Assembly (NCBI RefSeq): GCF_009905375.1
Contig: NC_133657.1
Span: 65,598,219-65,662,218 of the forward strand
DNA: 64,000 bases
Source: Apium graveolens
Taxonomy: Eukaryota; Streptophyta; Magnoliopsida; Apiales; Apiaceae
Reading direction: 5' to 3'
Shown: in pieces, positions 1 to 11,099 of the stretch
How positions within the stretch are numbered: position 1 is the stretch's first letter
Layout: every line of letters begins with the position of its first letter
The notes under the pieces: generated by a model
Seen by the model: the letters and a program-made list of their open reading frames with translations, nothing else
What the model was told of the DNA's origin: nothing
The model's database searches: none
Translations under genes and position numbers: made by a program

Positions 1-98
1 AACATGGGAACTCTTATAGTCTCATATCTACTATGGGTTATGGTTTTTGGAGGTTCTTCAGTTTTGGTGGGCTTGGTTGGAGTTTCTTCTTCAGACAT
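1..98 (-). CDS. copia Gag N-terminus (partial)
   Basis: An ATG at 98-96 on the minus strand opens a frame with no stop up to the window edge (32 codons). It starts MSEEETPTKPTKTEEPPK and reaches a RYETIRVP motif, which resembles the conserved N-terminal block of SIRE-type Gag just before the capsid-like domain. Gag would form the cytoplasmic particle that packages element RNA. The start is chosen because it is the first ATG after the primer site and the upstream leader is short. Everything after residue 32 is outside the window, so intactness cannot be judged. The family call rests on position plus the short motif. Confidence 0.6.
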   Translation of the reverse strand, partial: MSEEETPTKPTKTEEPPKTITHSRYETIRVPM

Positions 99-139
99 GA
101 TTGTTTTTGGATCTTAAACTGTTTGTGTATTAACATATT

Positions 140-151
140 GCTCTGATACCA
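140..151 (-). other. primer binding site (initiator Met-tRNA)
   Basis: The minus strand reads TGGTATCAGAGC two bases after the LTR end. This is the standard plant Met-tRNA complement where reverse transcription is primed in copia elements. Confidence 0.9.
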
Positions 152-153
152 CT

Positions 154-774
154 TGTTAGGTCACACACACTGTAGAAGGGGGTTGAATACAGTGTTTAGC
201 AAAATCAAATCGAATATAAGAACTCAAGTAACAAAAAACAAATTTTATTCAACACAATAAACTCTGTTACAATATGGAACTGTCCTCTCTCAGTGATGAA
301 CAAATTATCACGAGAGCTGCTAGGGTTACAAAGAATAATAACTTCGATAATGATAGCACTTATAGTGTAAACCCTATGCTTGTGTTTATATACTACACAG
401 TTTCAAGATAAATTCTAATTGATATGGAATATAATTCTGCTTCCTAAAATATATCAACTAGTTATCTTTTCTTCCAAGTATTCTACTCTTCATAGAATTC
501 TTTCTCCATGCATAATTCTTTCTGTCTTAGTCTCGATCTTCTTTCCTTTCAATCAGCCGCCTTCCTTATCTGAAAGTCATCTTAAGTCCTGATATTATCT
601 CCCGATAAATATCTTCTGATAACTTAAGTTCTGATAACTTAAGTTCTGATATCTTAATTTCTGTCTTCAGTATAAGTGCTGATTTCCAGTTAAGTATTGA
701 TTTGTCCTGTTAGGTAAGATCTGAAAACTAAACACAAATCATATTACACATGACATTATGAAATATACCTAACA
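154..774 (-). repeat. copia 5' LTR (621 bp)
   Basis: The ends form an inverted repeat, TGTTAGGT at 154 and ACCTAACA at 774, which fixes both borders. It carries a minus-strand TATA box at 385-392. A short tandem repeat (ctgataacttaagtt, about 15-16 bp, roughly three copies) lies at 614-662 on the U3 side. The LTR is flanked inside by the primer site and outside by Tat LTR sequence. Confidence 0.88.
385..392 (-). promoter_or_regulatory. LTR TATA box
   Basis: TATATAAA on the minus strand inside the LTR. The same box in the same local context (gtgtttatatactacacag on the plus strand) occurs in the second copia LTR at 50618-50625, which supports a conserved core promoter. Confidence 0.6.
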
Positions 775-1256
<482 letters not shown>

Positions 1257-1270
1257 TTTTCCCCCCAACT
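1257..1270 (-). other. polypurine tract of the Tat element
   Basis: The minus strand reads AGTTGGGGGGAAAA directly before the LTR start TGATAGGG, the expected plus-strand primer site. This fixes the element's orientation. Confidence 0.75.
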
Positions 1271-1529
1271 TTTGGGAAACCGTATAAGATTTCGCAAAAG
1301 TTAAGTTCACTTGTTCCCTTTCAGGGTATCGTTTTGTGTAAAGTGTGGAGCGACCTACACATTTACAATAATTTGCCTTGTACATGACTTCAGGGTTATT
1401 TAAAAACTTTCCTATTATTTTCTTACCTTTTTCCTCTTTTTAGGAATTTTTTGGTATTTTTTAGGAATTTTCCCTTTATTTCAGAAATTTTCCAAATTTT
1501 CTGCAATTTTTCAAAAAACATTTTCTAAA

Positions 1530-1805
1530 TTTCAGCCCTTTTTCGACCAGGATCCTAGTCGAAAATTCGACCTGGATCCTAGTCAAATTTTGGGCCAACC
1601 TTTTAATCCTGGTCGAAGGATTTTGACTAGGTTCCACGACCTGGATTTCGACCAAGATCCTAGTCGAACCTTCAACCTAGATTTTGGTCGAAATTTATGT
1701 CCTTGTTTGAATCCTGGTCGAAGGATTTCGACTAGGTTCCACGATCTGGATTTCGACTAGGTTCCACGATCTGGATTTCGACCAGGATCCTAGTCGAACC
1801 TTCGA
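1530..1805. repeat. degenerate tandem repeat in the Tat 3' region, part 1
   Basis: Repeated blocks of the form ttcgaccaggatcctagtc and ttcgactaggttccacgatc, roughly 22-26 bp each, nested in longer units. It continues at 5884 after the solo LTR insertion. Confidence 0.7.
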
Positions 1806-4800
1806 TGTGATGACTGAGAATATTTCGACGTAATTAAGTCAATAAAGTATGTGTTATGTGATGTGATTATAATTATGTGACTAAGTGCTGATTAATTGTC
1901 TTTTCTCTATATTAGAATATAGGAGCATAGATAAAAACGTTCCAATTTAAAGAGTCAGCTTAGAAGTTAAGCTGTGGTGTCGGGCCGTCAGGTAGAACGG
2001 AACCCGTCCGAATAAGGAGTTAAAGAATATAAAATGTGAATTATGTGTGACTGAATGAAATGAATGTTTAAATAAAGTATTTCGTCCTAAGTGACGTGTT
2101 GATTGATAATGATAATGAGAAGCGTAATCGAAACACTGAGCGTCGGGCCGTCAGGTTGAACGTGACCCGGTACGCGTAGAAAATGATAAAGATTAAAGAA
2201 GGATAAATTCTATGATCAGACCGGAGTCGTTATGTGATTGTATATGTGTGATTGCTTGACTGTGTGCATGACTATGTGTTCTGTGACATTTTTAGGGTTA
2301 TGTGATTTAAATAAAGGTTTAATTAACCTCCGCGCATTTTTATAAAATCATCCGAGTAAGATAAAAACATGGGATTTGTTCTGATATCTTCTTAGTAGTC
2401 CCAGAGACTTTTTAAAAATGATGAGTGGATTTATTTGATGGTCTTTGCATTTTTAAATTTATTTTATGTGGAAAATGTTATTATTAAAGCAAGCTTGCGA
2501 AATTCATATAAAATTAACCGTCTGCTCAAAAATCTATTATGAGTAATGGTTAAAAAGCTAATTTCGAGGCCTATGTATTAAAATTGTCATTTTCAATAAT
2601 TCTCGACTTCCCGAGAGAGATATATTTTATATTTTAAATTTTGTTGCATTTGAGTAAAAAGAAAAGGGACAATGAGCATGAAATGGAATTAGTAGATTAC
2701 AAGTTTGCCCTTGTTTTTAGTGGTATATAAACCCACTTCCCTTCCCCCCCTTTTTTTTCCTCCCGTGTACCACATTTCCCTTTCTCTCTTTTTCTTTATT
2801 TCCTTCACTCTCTCTCTCTCGAACACTCTCAGTCTCTCTCTCGGCTCTCTCCATCTCTCATCTTTCTCACTTGCGTGCAACCCTCAAAACTTACTCAAAC
2901 TCAAAGATATTGCTACCTTTAGTCTTTATTTTCGGTATACTTCTCGATTCCTATTTGCATGTAAGTATTTGCAAGTGTTTTGATGATTAATCACTATGGT
3001 GGTGTTCAAGGAAAATGATTTCTTGAAACATAACTATAAGAATGATTTTAAGAGATTTTTAGGGTCATAAATTCGAGAGGAGACCCGTTATGGGCTCTCT
3101 CAAGTTCAACCACCACCGGCTATGATCCAAAGGAGAGATGGTGGAGTTTCTATGATATGATAATTTGATTTTTAAGCTTTGCATGTTATGGTTTCTTGAA
3201 AGCTTGATAAAGGGTTTTGTTTCTTTTGTTGAAACTCGAATATGTGATTGATAAGATGATTCCATTGATTGTTTTAGGAAGTAAATGGATGTGTGCAGGT
3301 GATCGTTGCTTAGAAAAATCAAAAATTAAGGTTTGCATGTGAGTTTTTAATTCGTCTTTATGCTAATTAAAAGAGGAATTTGATTTTGTAAGTTGATCTT
3401 AGTGAACACTAAGTTTATTTAGCATAAAAAGTGATTGCATGTTAGTTTTTAAAGAAGATCAAGTTGTGCATGTCATTGTTTAGTCCTTGAGTTGTGAATT
3501 TCATTCTTGCCGAATGGAAAATGAGTTTAAAAAGGAATTTATTTGATGATTAAGTGGATGCATGTTGATTGAATGGATTGATTAAGTTGAAGCCACTAGG
3601 TAATGCATGGTTTGGTGTTTAAATGAATGAAATGATCTAGTAAAGGATTAAAACAAGTGGTATAACCTTGCATGTCAAAATTGATTCTTACATGTTTGAT
3701 TTATGGAAAACCCGAATGGGTCTTAGGAGTAAAAAAAAGAGGAATTAAGTTGGTTTTGTCAATTATCTTAATGGCTAGTGAGAACTTGATTGCATGATGA
3801 AGATTGGATGGTTTTTATGTTCGAATTTTGATGATTAAAAGAAAGTGTTGATTTCGATTTTTAATGTGTTTATGATTCGGATTTTTGATAAAAAAGGATG
3901 AGGTTAAGTGAGTAAATGACTCTTGTGATTTGCATTAGTTGTGCATGATTATATGAGATTGAAATTGAATATATGTGGTCGTGTTTTGTATGTATGATTC
4001 GAATTAAGAAGAGAATTAAATCGTTTGTTATTAAGAGCTATAAGGGATAGCTATGGTCGTAAAAGAGTTATATTAGTGTGATTTGAGAAATAGCTAAGGT
4101 TAAGCAAGTACGCTTTGATTGTTAAGTGTATAAGGATATAAAAGTTGCGAGAAAAGGGTTATGCTATATGCTTTGTGCTTCTGTGTATAAGCTATAATCG
4201 TATACTTGAGTCAAAGATATAATCGAGTTATCGTATCGAGTGATCGTTCCGGGAATGAGAGTTGAGAATCTGATTAAGGTTTTGGTTATGATTGTAGATT
4301 CGGAGCATGAGGGCATTCAGGCTAGGAAAGGAAAGGATTTACAAGGTGGCAGTAGTTCAACCTTTAGGAAAGCAAATTCAGGCAAGTAACTCTGATTACT
4401 TGTGTAAATGGTTAGAAAGAGAATGTTGTTCATATCATGTGGAGTATTGAACTGTTTAATTATGAAACCCTGATATTGATACCCTGCCTTTGTTCTTGAT
4501 AAACTGTTATTGATAAGCTTAATGATTCAACCCTTTGATAATCTGTCCTTTCTGTTCAAGTTATCTATTATGCCATGGATTATATTGAATCCTCTAATTA
4601 TCCTTGTTAACCCTGTTTAATGATACCCTGTTTTCCTGATCACCCTATTGATCCCTAAACAGATGTTGATCCTTGTTATCCTTGATACAGAATCCTATTG
4701 AATTGTTCCTTGTTTATCTTTGAATTACTCCCTGAACTTTGTTTCCTTAAAATCTGAATTAAGAATGAGTTTCGACTTGAAAGAGTCCGAATGATTTAAA

Positions 4801-5878
4801 ATTCTTGGTAATGATAAAATGAGTTTTAGAAAACCTATTCATTTTTCCAACTCAAGGTTTTCCAAATGAATTCCTGATGGATTGGATTGGGATGTAAGAG
4901 GCTAGTGGGACTAGTCCAGTCATGGTAAGAGGCTAGCGGGGCTAGTCCAACTTAAGGCTGAAATTATGCCGATTGGTACCTTAAAGACCGGAATGGAGGT
5001 CGGTATGGGTTGATCACCCGTATTATAATGAAATGGAAATAGGAAATGATCCAACCAAGGGTTCTAAATGATTATTTAAAAAGGGAACTGAAACTATCTG
5101 TTCAGTAAAACTTATTCATGAAAATGAAAATGGTTTATATTGTTTTGAAAAGAGTTGATTATGTCAATGTGAAGCTTAAAGCTCGAGAACCCTGATTCTT
5201 GAATTTGTTGATCATATGATTGATTCCATATATTGAAATACTATTGCTTTCCTCTTTTGAAAGATCTATTCTGATCCTTTAATGATTTGTGATGAATGTC
5301 GGCTTTCGTCCTGCATTGAGCCTTGTTCCTTGAAAGCCCCACATTATCCTTCAAAACCTTTCCTTAACCCAAAAGCTGGAAATCTGCCACCTAGATCAAA
5401 TAAAGTAGAATGCCCTGAGATTGGTAAAGCATATTGTGAATTGATATTGTAGAACTGCTATATAGTTACTTGCTGAGTTTTATACTTATTTGTTTTGTTT
5501 TAATCTAACCATGGCAGTTAAGCAAGAAGATGGTCAGGCTTAGGCGCACTACTCGTAAGAGCGTACCTGGTGGTCCCTACCGTGTTGAGGGCTTCCGGTT
5601 TCCAGAGCAGGTAGTGGTAATTATGAGTGAGCTCGCGCCTAGAAGGAAATGTTTAAAAATACAATGGGTTATCTGTCGGTTCCCAGCCGGAATCGATATT
5701 GTTTATTTAATAATATTTTGGGTTTGTAAGTTATATTTTATGATTGGTAGTTGTAATCTTGTCTCATACTTTATCCTGTTGATCCTATTAGTAGTTAATC
5801 GGGGTTTATGCATATTTAATTACTAGATTAGAGGTGTGTGAGTCCTCATTTCCTAACCCCGAGATTGAGGGCGTCACA
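1806..5878 (+). mobile_element. solo LTR (4.07 kb) of a Tekay/Del-like chromovirus
   Basis: The insert starts TGTGATGACTG and ends GGGCGTCACA. It is flanked by TTCGA (1801-1805) and TTTGA (5879-5883), a 5-bp target duplication with one C-to-T change. Rejoining the flanks restores the host repeat phase. Only one LTR and no internal region is present, so it is a solo LTR from intra-element recombination. It has a TATA box (2724-2731) and a CT-rich leader (2736-2865), like the other large LTRs here. The terminal GGGCGTCACA matches the end of the family at 12787, suggesting related elements. No protein gene is evident; open frames inside it fall in microsatellite or LTR sequence. Confidence 0.82.
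2724..2731 (+). promoter_or_regulatory. TATA box of the solo LTR
   Basis: TATATAAA followed within 10-30 bp by a C/T-rich tract (2736-2865, with TCTCTC runs), the typical start of the R region in plant chromovirus LTRs. Confidence 0.55.
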
Positions 5879-5883
5879 TTTGA

Positions 5884-6335
5884 CCTGGATTGTGGTTGAG
5901 ATATCCGTCCTTATTTGAATCCTGTTCGCAAGGTTTCGACTAGGAATCACGACCAGGGTTTCGACCTGGTTCCTAGTCGAACCCACGACCTGGATCTTGG
6001 TCAAAGTTTTGGTCCCTTTTTGACTCCTGTTCGTAAGATTTCGACTAGGAATCACGACTAGGGTTTCGACCTGGATCCTAGTCGAACCAATGACCTGGAT
6101 CTTGGTCCTCCTCAAAAATTTCGTGCTTGATTTATGACCAGGATTTTGACCTCAATCCTGCCTTATTGATAAGTGCTTTTCTGGCTTCTGTTCAAAAGAA
6201 TTCGAACTGGATCCACGACTTCAACTTCGACCTCCATCCTGGTCTTTTTAACCCGTATTTTTCGGGCGCCTGTTCGAAAGAATTCGAATAAGATTTACGA
6301 CCTCAAATTCGACCTCAATCCTGTTCTTTATTGGG
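5884..6335. repeat. degenerate tandem repeat in the Tat 3' region, part 2 (about 105-bp unit)
   Basis: Continuation of the 1530-1805 array. The phrase gtcc(t/c)t..ttga.tcctgttcg recurs at about 5907 and 6012, giving a period near 105 bp, with more diverged units at about 6170 and 6250. A frame across it translates to a 35-residue repeat, which is a by-product of the period and not a gene. Tat elements often carry such arrays between pol and the 3' LTR. Confidence 0.7.
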
Positions 6336-6344
6336 CTTTTCCTA

Positions 6345-6500
6345 ATTTAACTTGGATTGGGACTTGTTTGGGCCTTTACTTTTCCAAATCTTTTTTGGAT
6401 TTGGGCCTCGTTTTGGGCCTTCACTTTTCCAAATCCTTTTGGGATTTGGGCCTTCACTTTTCCAAATCCTTTTTTGGATTTGTGCCTTGTTTGGGCCATA
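6345..6500. repeat. short tandem repeat upstream of the antisense promoter
   Basis: Three to four copies of a 36-50 bp unit containing cttttccaaatcctttttgg and tttgggcct, ending about 140 bp before the antisense TATA box. Confidence 0.65.
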
Positions 6501-6638
6501 AGATTTATTGAAGATATTTTGGAAGGTTCCAGAACTTAATAACTCTAAAGATATTCTGGAACATTCCAGAATTTGGGCTTTTTCTTTGGGCCTTTAGCTT
6601 AATGGGCTTTTCAGCCTTTTTATCTTCCCTTTTCCGCC

Positions 6639-6646
6639 TATATAAA
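6639..6646 (+). promoter_or_regulatory. TATA box of the antisense gene
   Basis: TATATAAA in the context cgcctatataaaggag, about 250 bp before the antisense ATG and pointing opposite to gag-pol. It suggests a promoter separate from the LTR. Confidence 0.55.
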
Positions 6647-6803
6647 GGAGTAACTAGGGTCACTCATTTCTCACTTTCTCATTTCTGAATTCCCTTCCTC
6701 TTTTCTTCTCCTAAAGATCTTAGAGAAATAGTTGTAGGTCGGAGTTTTTGAGCCCCAAAACCTTCACTTAGCACGCCAGCCCCTTTTTGTAGCATTACTT
6801 CTG

Positions 6804-6892
6804 GTAAAATACCTTTCTCTCTTCTTTTCTTTTGCTCATTTTTGGCATAGCTTGTGTTTTAAAATTGTCTTCTCTTGTGCCGCTTTTTTCAG
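6804..6892 (+). other. 5'-UTR intron of the antisense gene
   Basis: Starts GTAAAAT after ttctg, has a pyrimidine-rich end and closes with ttttttcag immediately before the ATG at 6893. The 89-bp size matches the gene's other introns. Confidence 0.5.
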
Positions 6893-8939
6893 ATGGCTGA
6901 TAAGAGAATGACTCGTTTGGCTAAAATGAACGTGGCCAAAAAGTCCAGTGAGTTCCCCATTCGATCAAGGTATACTTCCTTGATTGATATGATCAAAACC
7001 CGAGGGGATGAGTACCCGTCCGATGCGCATCTGGATGCGCACGACCATATTAGTGTTTTATGGGATCCAAAGGAACTGGACAAGTTGAGTACTTGTTTCA
7101 AAATCAAGGAACCCTTCAAGCTGGTTCTTGCGAGTCCGGCCGACAGGGCCGGTCAATGGAGAAAAGACGCTCTATGCGTCTACAGGGACACTCTAAGGGC
7201 CGGTATCAGACTCCCCTTTCACCCATTCATCCCTGTTATGCTAGCCGATGTGGGCATCAGCCCTTGCCAACTCCCTCCAAACTCTTAGAGGTTGATTCTT
7301 TGCTATTTGTCACAATGCGCCAAGCACAACATCCCTACCTCGGTTGCTGTGTTCAGAAAGATCTTTCAGTTAAATAACAGCCCTGACAAGAATTCAGGGT
7401 GGGTTTCTTTGAACCAAAGTCCCACTGTTCCCCACATAGTGAATGGGAAGTCCATCCCTGACAATAACTTGGGGTGGAAGAAGGATTTTCTGTATGTCCC
7501 TTGGGAGGGCGGCGATTGGGGCACCCTCTTTCGTTCGTCTTTTGGGCTAGCTGTGGATGGGAGCCCGAATGATATAGTTTTATCTGAGGAGGAGACCAGA
7601 GCCTTCAACCTCCTTACTCAAGATAATGGGACTTCCCACTCTTGGGATCTTATCAGGGAGACCATTCTTGTAGAACGTGGCCTTTCTTTCGTTCCTAAAA
7701 AAGTATGTTTCCTTCCTTCTCTAGTTGTCTTTATTTCTCCCACTTTTTACTTTGCAAATTTCTCAATTCACTTATCCTATTCGTTGTAGTGGCAGAGAAG
7801 ATCGAAGAGGCTACAAAGCCTAAAGACCTGGTGGAAATGACCAGGATGAAACGTGCCGGAAAGGTTTTCAAAGATCCGCGCCTCGGGGATCGCTTCCCGG
7901 AGTTCCTTCTCCAGGCGAAGGAAGCAGGCGAGGAAGGCCCCTGCCAACCTTTACGTACAAAAAAAAACCAGGGGCTTTCTTCCAACCCGCTTGGGGAATC
8001 CGGGGAAAGGATTCGATTGTTGGCAACACAGCGCTTTCCAAGGAATGGTCTATGCATTCCATTTCTCCTGTGGATTATCATGATCTTGTCCTTCAACAGG
8101 ACTTGCAGGCTAACGAGCTTTTCGGAGCTCAGGCATTGGCTACGGTACGTCTTTTTCTTTTAATATTTATAGCTTCCTGCAGTAATTTTTCTTGTTTCTT
8201 ACTTTCCCTTTGTCTCTTGCAGGCGAACGTCCACTTTCAAGGGGCAATTCACCAAGCCAAGGCTTGGAAAGTTGGTCTGAAAGACATAAACAAGAAGCTG
8301 AAGGAGGCTAACCAGCGTATAGAGGCTCTTGAAGCCCAACTTGCCTCCTCAACTTCTGATCTTGAAACAGCCAGGGCTGAGATTGTCATTATCAATGCTC
8401 AAAAAGACAAAGCCTTTGACAACTGGATGGATACTTAAGAATTCAAGGATTTAATGGTATAGCACGATGCCCTCCTCCATCCAGTCAGTTATAAGGAAGG
8501 CTGGGACGCTGCTGTAGAGGCTATCTAGGACGAGTTTCCTGAGGTCCTCGAATAATCTTCCTTCCCTTGCCCTGTGCGAGTCCCAGCACTTGGGTGCATT
8601 GCAGATAAACTCGCCAATCTGATTAAGGATGGCCCTTCAATGTCCCCGATTAGAGCGCCATCAGGAAGCCAGGGCCAAGGCCAAAAAAGGAAGGAACTTG
8701 AATCCAGCTCTGAAGAGGAGGAATCTTCTTCTGAGGAGGAGACCGAGCCTATTATTAAGAAGGTCAGGGTAGAAGAGCCTCCAAAACCAGCGTCCCCTGT
8801 GGCATCTAAAGCGTCCAAGGATAGTTCTGAAGAAACCTCCGCGGAGACTTCTGAAGAGACTTTCGAGGGACCGACTGAATAGACGTCCGATGATACTTCG
8901 GATAGTGGTTCTGAAGAATCTGAGCCTTCTAAGGCCTAA
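6893..8939 (+). pseudogene. Tat antisense ORF (putative gypsy-type transposon / Transposase_28-like protein)
   Basis: Starts MADKRMTRLAKMN at 6893, directly after a 3' splice site. The first about 240 codons carry the PF04195-type signature as I recall it: an aspartate/arginine-containing loop, AGIRLPFHPFIPVML, a QLPPNS block, then VAVFRKIFQL and a Trp-rich segment to 7702. Introns follow at 7703-7789 (gtatgt...gtag) and 8145-8222 (gtacgt...cag). A coiled-coil region (8223-8435) and an acidic Ser/Glu tail (8700-8936) finish the protein. It lies between INT and the 3' LTR on the opposite strand, the position known for antisense ORFs of Tat elements; its function is unknown. It is broken by stops at 7286, 8436, 8460, 8526, 8553 and 8880, and by frameshifts near 7940 and 8045. 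The exact 3' splice site near 7790 is uncertain because the frame does not join cleanly. Confidence 0.75.
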
Positions 8940-9284
8940 GTTCTTTGCATTATTATGTATTTTTCTTTTTTAGACAATATCGAAATTTGTAATTGACTTT
9001 TACTATTTTCAATTGTATTGTCCAAGTATCATCATGTTTTTTCTGAGTTTTCAAACTCAAGTTTATAACTTGGTTTTATCCTTCACAATGCATCAATCTA
9101 ATAGGCTAGATTAAGCCGAACACTTTTTATTATAACTTGGTATTCTTGATACCTTAAATGAGATGGGTCAGCCCTGATAAAATCGAAACATATCTTCTAT
9201 AAAAATCTTAAGCAAGCAAAACTTCAATGTACTTTTGAACCTACTTGTCACTCTGACAAGTGAGAATCGTGCTTTAACTGTTTT
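8940..9284. other. convergent 3' ends, no gene
   Basis: AT-rich spacer between the end of the antisense gene and the end of integrase. Both transcripts would end here. No coding or repeat structure seen. Confidence 0.6.
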
Positions 9285-10420
9285 ACACATAGTAAACCTT
9301 CAGGTTTTGTGCATGCCAAGTTCTCGGGACTTCAAAACCATCCATAGTTTCAAGCTTGTAGGTTCCTCTACCTTGAACACTCTTGACCTTGTATGGCCCT
9401 TCCCAATTTGGGGCAAGCTTCCATTTCTTCCCTACACTAGAAGCTTCCACCTTCCTTAAGACTAAGTCACCCTATTTGAAGAACCTTTCTTTAACCCCCA
9501 GGTTGTAGTAGAATGAAGCCTTTTTCTGATATTCCACTATCTTTGCTTGTGCCTCATCTCGCACTTCATCAATTAGATCCAGGGCTAACCTTTGCCCTTC
9601 CTCATTTTCCTCAGCATTGAAAGCTTGAATCCTGGGGGAGGAATGTGATATCTCTACAGGAACAACTGCTTCTGCCCCATATGCTAACATGAAGGGAGTT
9701 GCTCTAGTCGTGACTCTACAGGTAGTCCTATAGGCCTATAGTATTGGGAGTATTTCATCCACCCAGTTATTCCTCGACTTCTCGATCCTCTTCTTTAGTC
9801 CATCCAGGATTATCCGATTCGCTACTTTTGCTTGCCCATTGGCTTGCGGGTGAGCCACAGAGGTGAATCGTAATTCAATTTCATTCTCCTCACAATACTT
9901 TTTGAATTCCTCATTGTTGAATTGTGTTCCATTGTCAGTGACTAGGATGCGGCGAATTCCATATCGGCACATGATATTTTCCCACAGGAATTTTGCAACC
10001 TGCTTAGTTGTGATTTTGGCCAAAGGCTTGGCTTCAATCCACTTAGTAAAATAATCAATGGCTACAATCAGGAACTTCCTTTATGTCGTGGCCATGGGGA
10101 AAGGTCCAAGTATATCCATTCCCCACATAGAAAAGGGGATAGGTGAGTTGACGGAGGTCAGCATCTCGGGGGGTTGTCAAACGACAGGTGCATGCTTCTG
10201 GAAGCGGTCACATTTCTTCACATATTTTTTGGCATCGGCCATTATTTCCGGCTAATAGAAGCTAAACGGGTTATCTTATGAGCTAGCGCTCTGCCCCCCA
10301 AGTGTTGCCCACATATTCCTTCATGTACTTCTTTAAGAGCCAAGCGTGCCTCATCGGGCCTGAGAGACCTTAAGTAGGGAACCACAAAAGATCTTTTATA
10401 CAAAATCCCATCTATCAAAG
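9285..10420 (-). pseudogene. Tat integrase
   Basis: Would insert element cDNA into the chromosome. The zinc-binding region is seen as HEGICGQH near 10310 and a KKCDRFQ segment near 10220 where the second cysteine appears replaced by Phe. The catalytic core has MDILGPFP near 10120, VTDNGTQFN near 9945 and NGQAKVANR near 9840. In the last motif the family's catalytic Glu is Lys, so the DDE triad is broken. The C-terminal part (GDLVLRKVEASSVGKKW, WEGPYKV, WHAQNLKVYYV then stop at about 9285) is still readable. Stops interrupt near 10185, 9735 and 9470. No chromodomain, as expected for Tat. Confidence 0.85.
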
Positions 10421-11099
10421 AGTACCTTAGTGCTCGAATAGCCAACTTCCGTGCTTCAGTAGCATCGTTTGGCAACCATCCGGTGTGAATATGAGTCTTA
10501 ATGGGATCTATCCATGACGTCCCCAGACCTATAGGAGCTACAAGCTTAACATCAATGCTCCGTGTCTTCAGAATGTGGAAGTATACACTTCCTGAGCTTT
10601 CCTCTATCTCAGATGAAGCAAAATTTTTATAATGCATCTGCCTTAGCATTTTCCTCCCTCGAAATGTGCTCAACATGGCATTCATCGAATTGGGTCATCA
10701 CAGCCCTTACTAGGCGGGCATACTTAGCCATCGTATCATCCCTTGCCTCAAACTCTCCTTTTACCTGGGATATAACCAGGGTCGAGTCTCCACAGACTTT
10801 TAAGTTCTTGACTCTAAGTGCCCTGCTAAGCCAAGTCCAGCTATCAGAGCTTCATATTCTGCCTCATTGTTTGTGGTCGGGAAGTCTAACTTCATGGCAT
10901 ATTCAATCAAGAACCCATCAGGGCTTTGTAAAACCAAACCCGCTCCACTTGAATTTGTTTTTGATGCTCTATCAAAATAGAGCACCCAATATTTTTTCTC
11001 CTTATCATCCTGTTCTTTGTCCCCCTTATCAACTTCCTTGTCTTGAGGTAAGGTATCTCCCTTCCCCTCTACTTCTTGGTTGGGTATGGTACATTCCAC
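10421..11099 (-). pseudogene. Tat second (archaeal-type) RNase H and linker to integrase
   Basis: The block YWVLYFDRASKTNSSGAGLV near 11000 followed by DFPTTNNEAEYEALIAGLGL near 10870 is the extra RNase H found after the normal one in Tat elements. The family's usual D-G-A-S motif is here D-R-A-S. It is followed by stop-rich sequence to about 10690 and then a readable linker to the integrase zinc finger. This domain, with the antisense ORF, supports assignment to Tat over Athila or a chromovirus. A short charged spacer rich in Lys, Asp and Glu (about 11010-11060) separates it from RNase H. Confidence 0.82.

Larger units (their letters stand above)
1..774 (-). mobile_element. 5' end of a SIRE/Maximus-like Ty1/copia element
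   Basis: Read on the minus strand, this is an LTR (774 to 154), a Met-tRNA primer site (151 to 140), a 41-base leader and the start of gag running off the left edge. The LTR resembles the one at 50417-50910 in several blocks (for example the gagagctgctagg block and the TATA region), so both belong to one copia lineage. The element ends exactly where the interrupted Tat LTR begins (775), so it is inserted in that LTR. The other half of the copia and the outer part of the Tat LTR lie left of the window. Confidence 0.8.

Noticed and set aside
140..151. tRNA gene
   Set aside because: Only the 12-base complement of the tRNA 3' end, a primer site; no cloverleaf around it. The same holds at 26094, 33818 and 61862.
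2705..2983. 92-codon plus frame and 63-codon minus frame
   Set aside because: Translation of the CT-rich leader of the solo LTR; low-complexity product and no homology recognised.
5846..6115. 89-codon minus frame with a 35-residue repeat
   Set aside because: By-product of the 105-bp DNA repeat.
6173..6539. Overlapping 112- and 60-codon plus frames
   Set aside because: Open because of the tandem repeat period; the repeated WAFTFPN-like product reflects the DNA repeat, not a gene.
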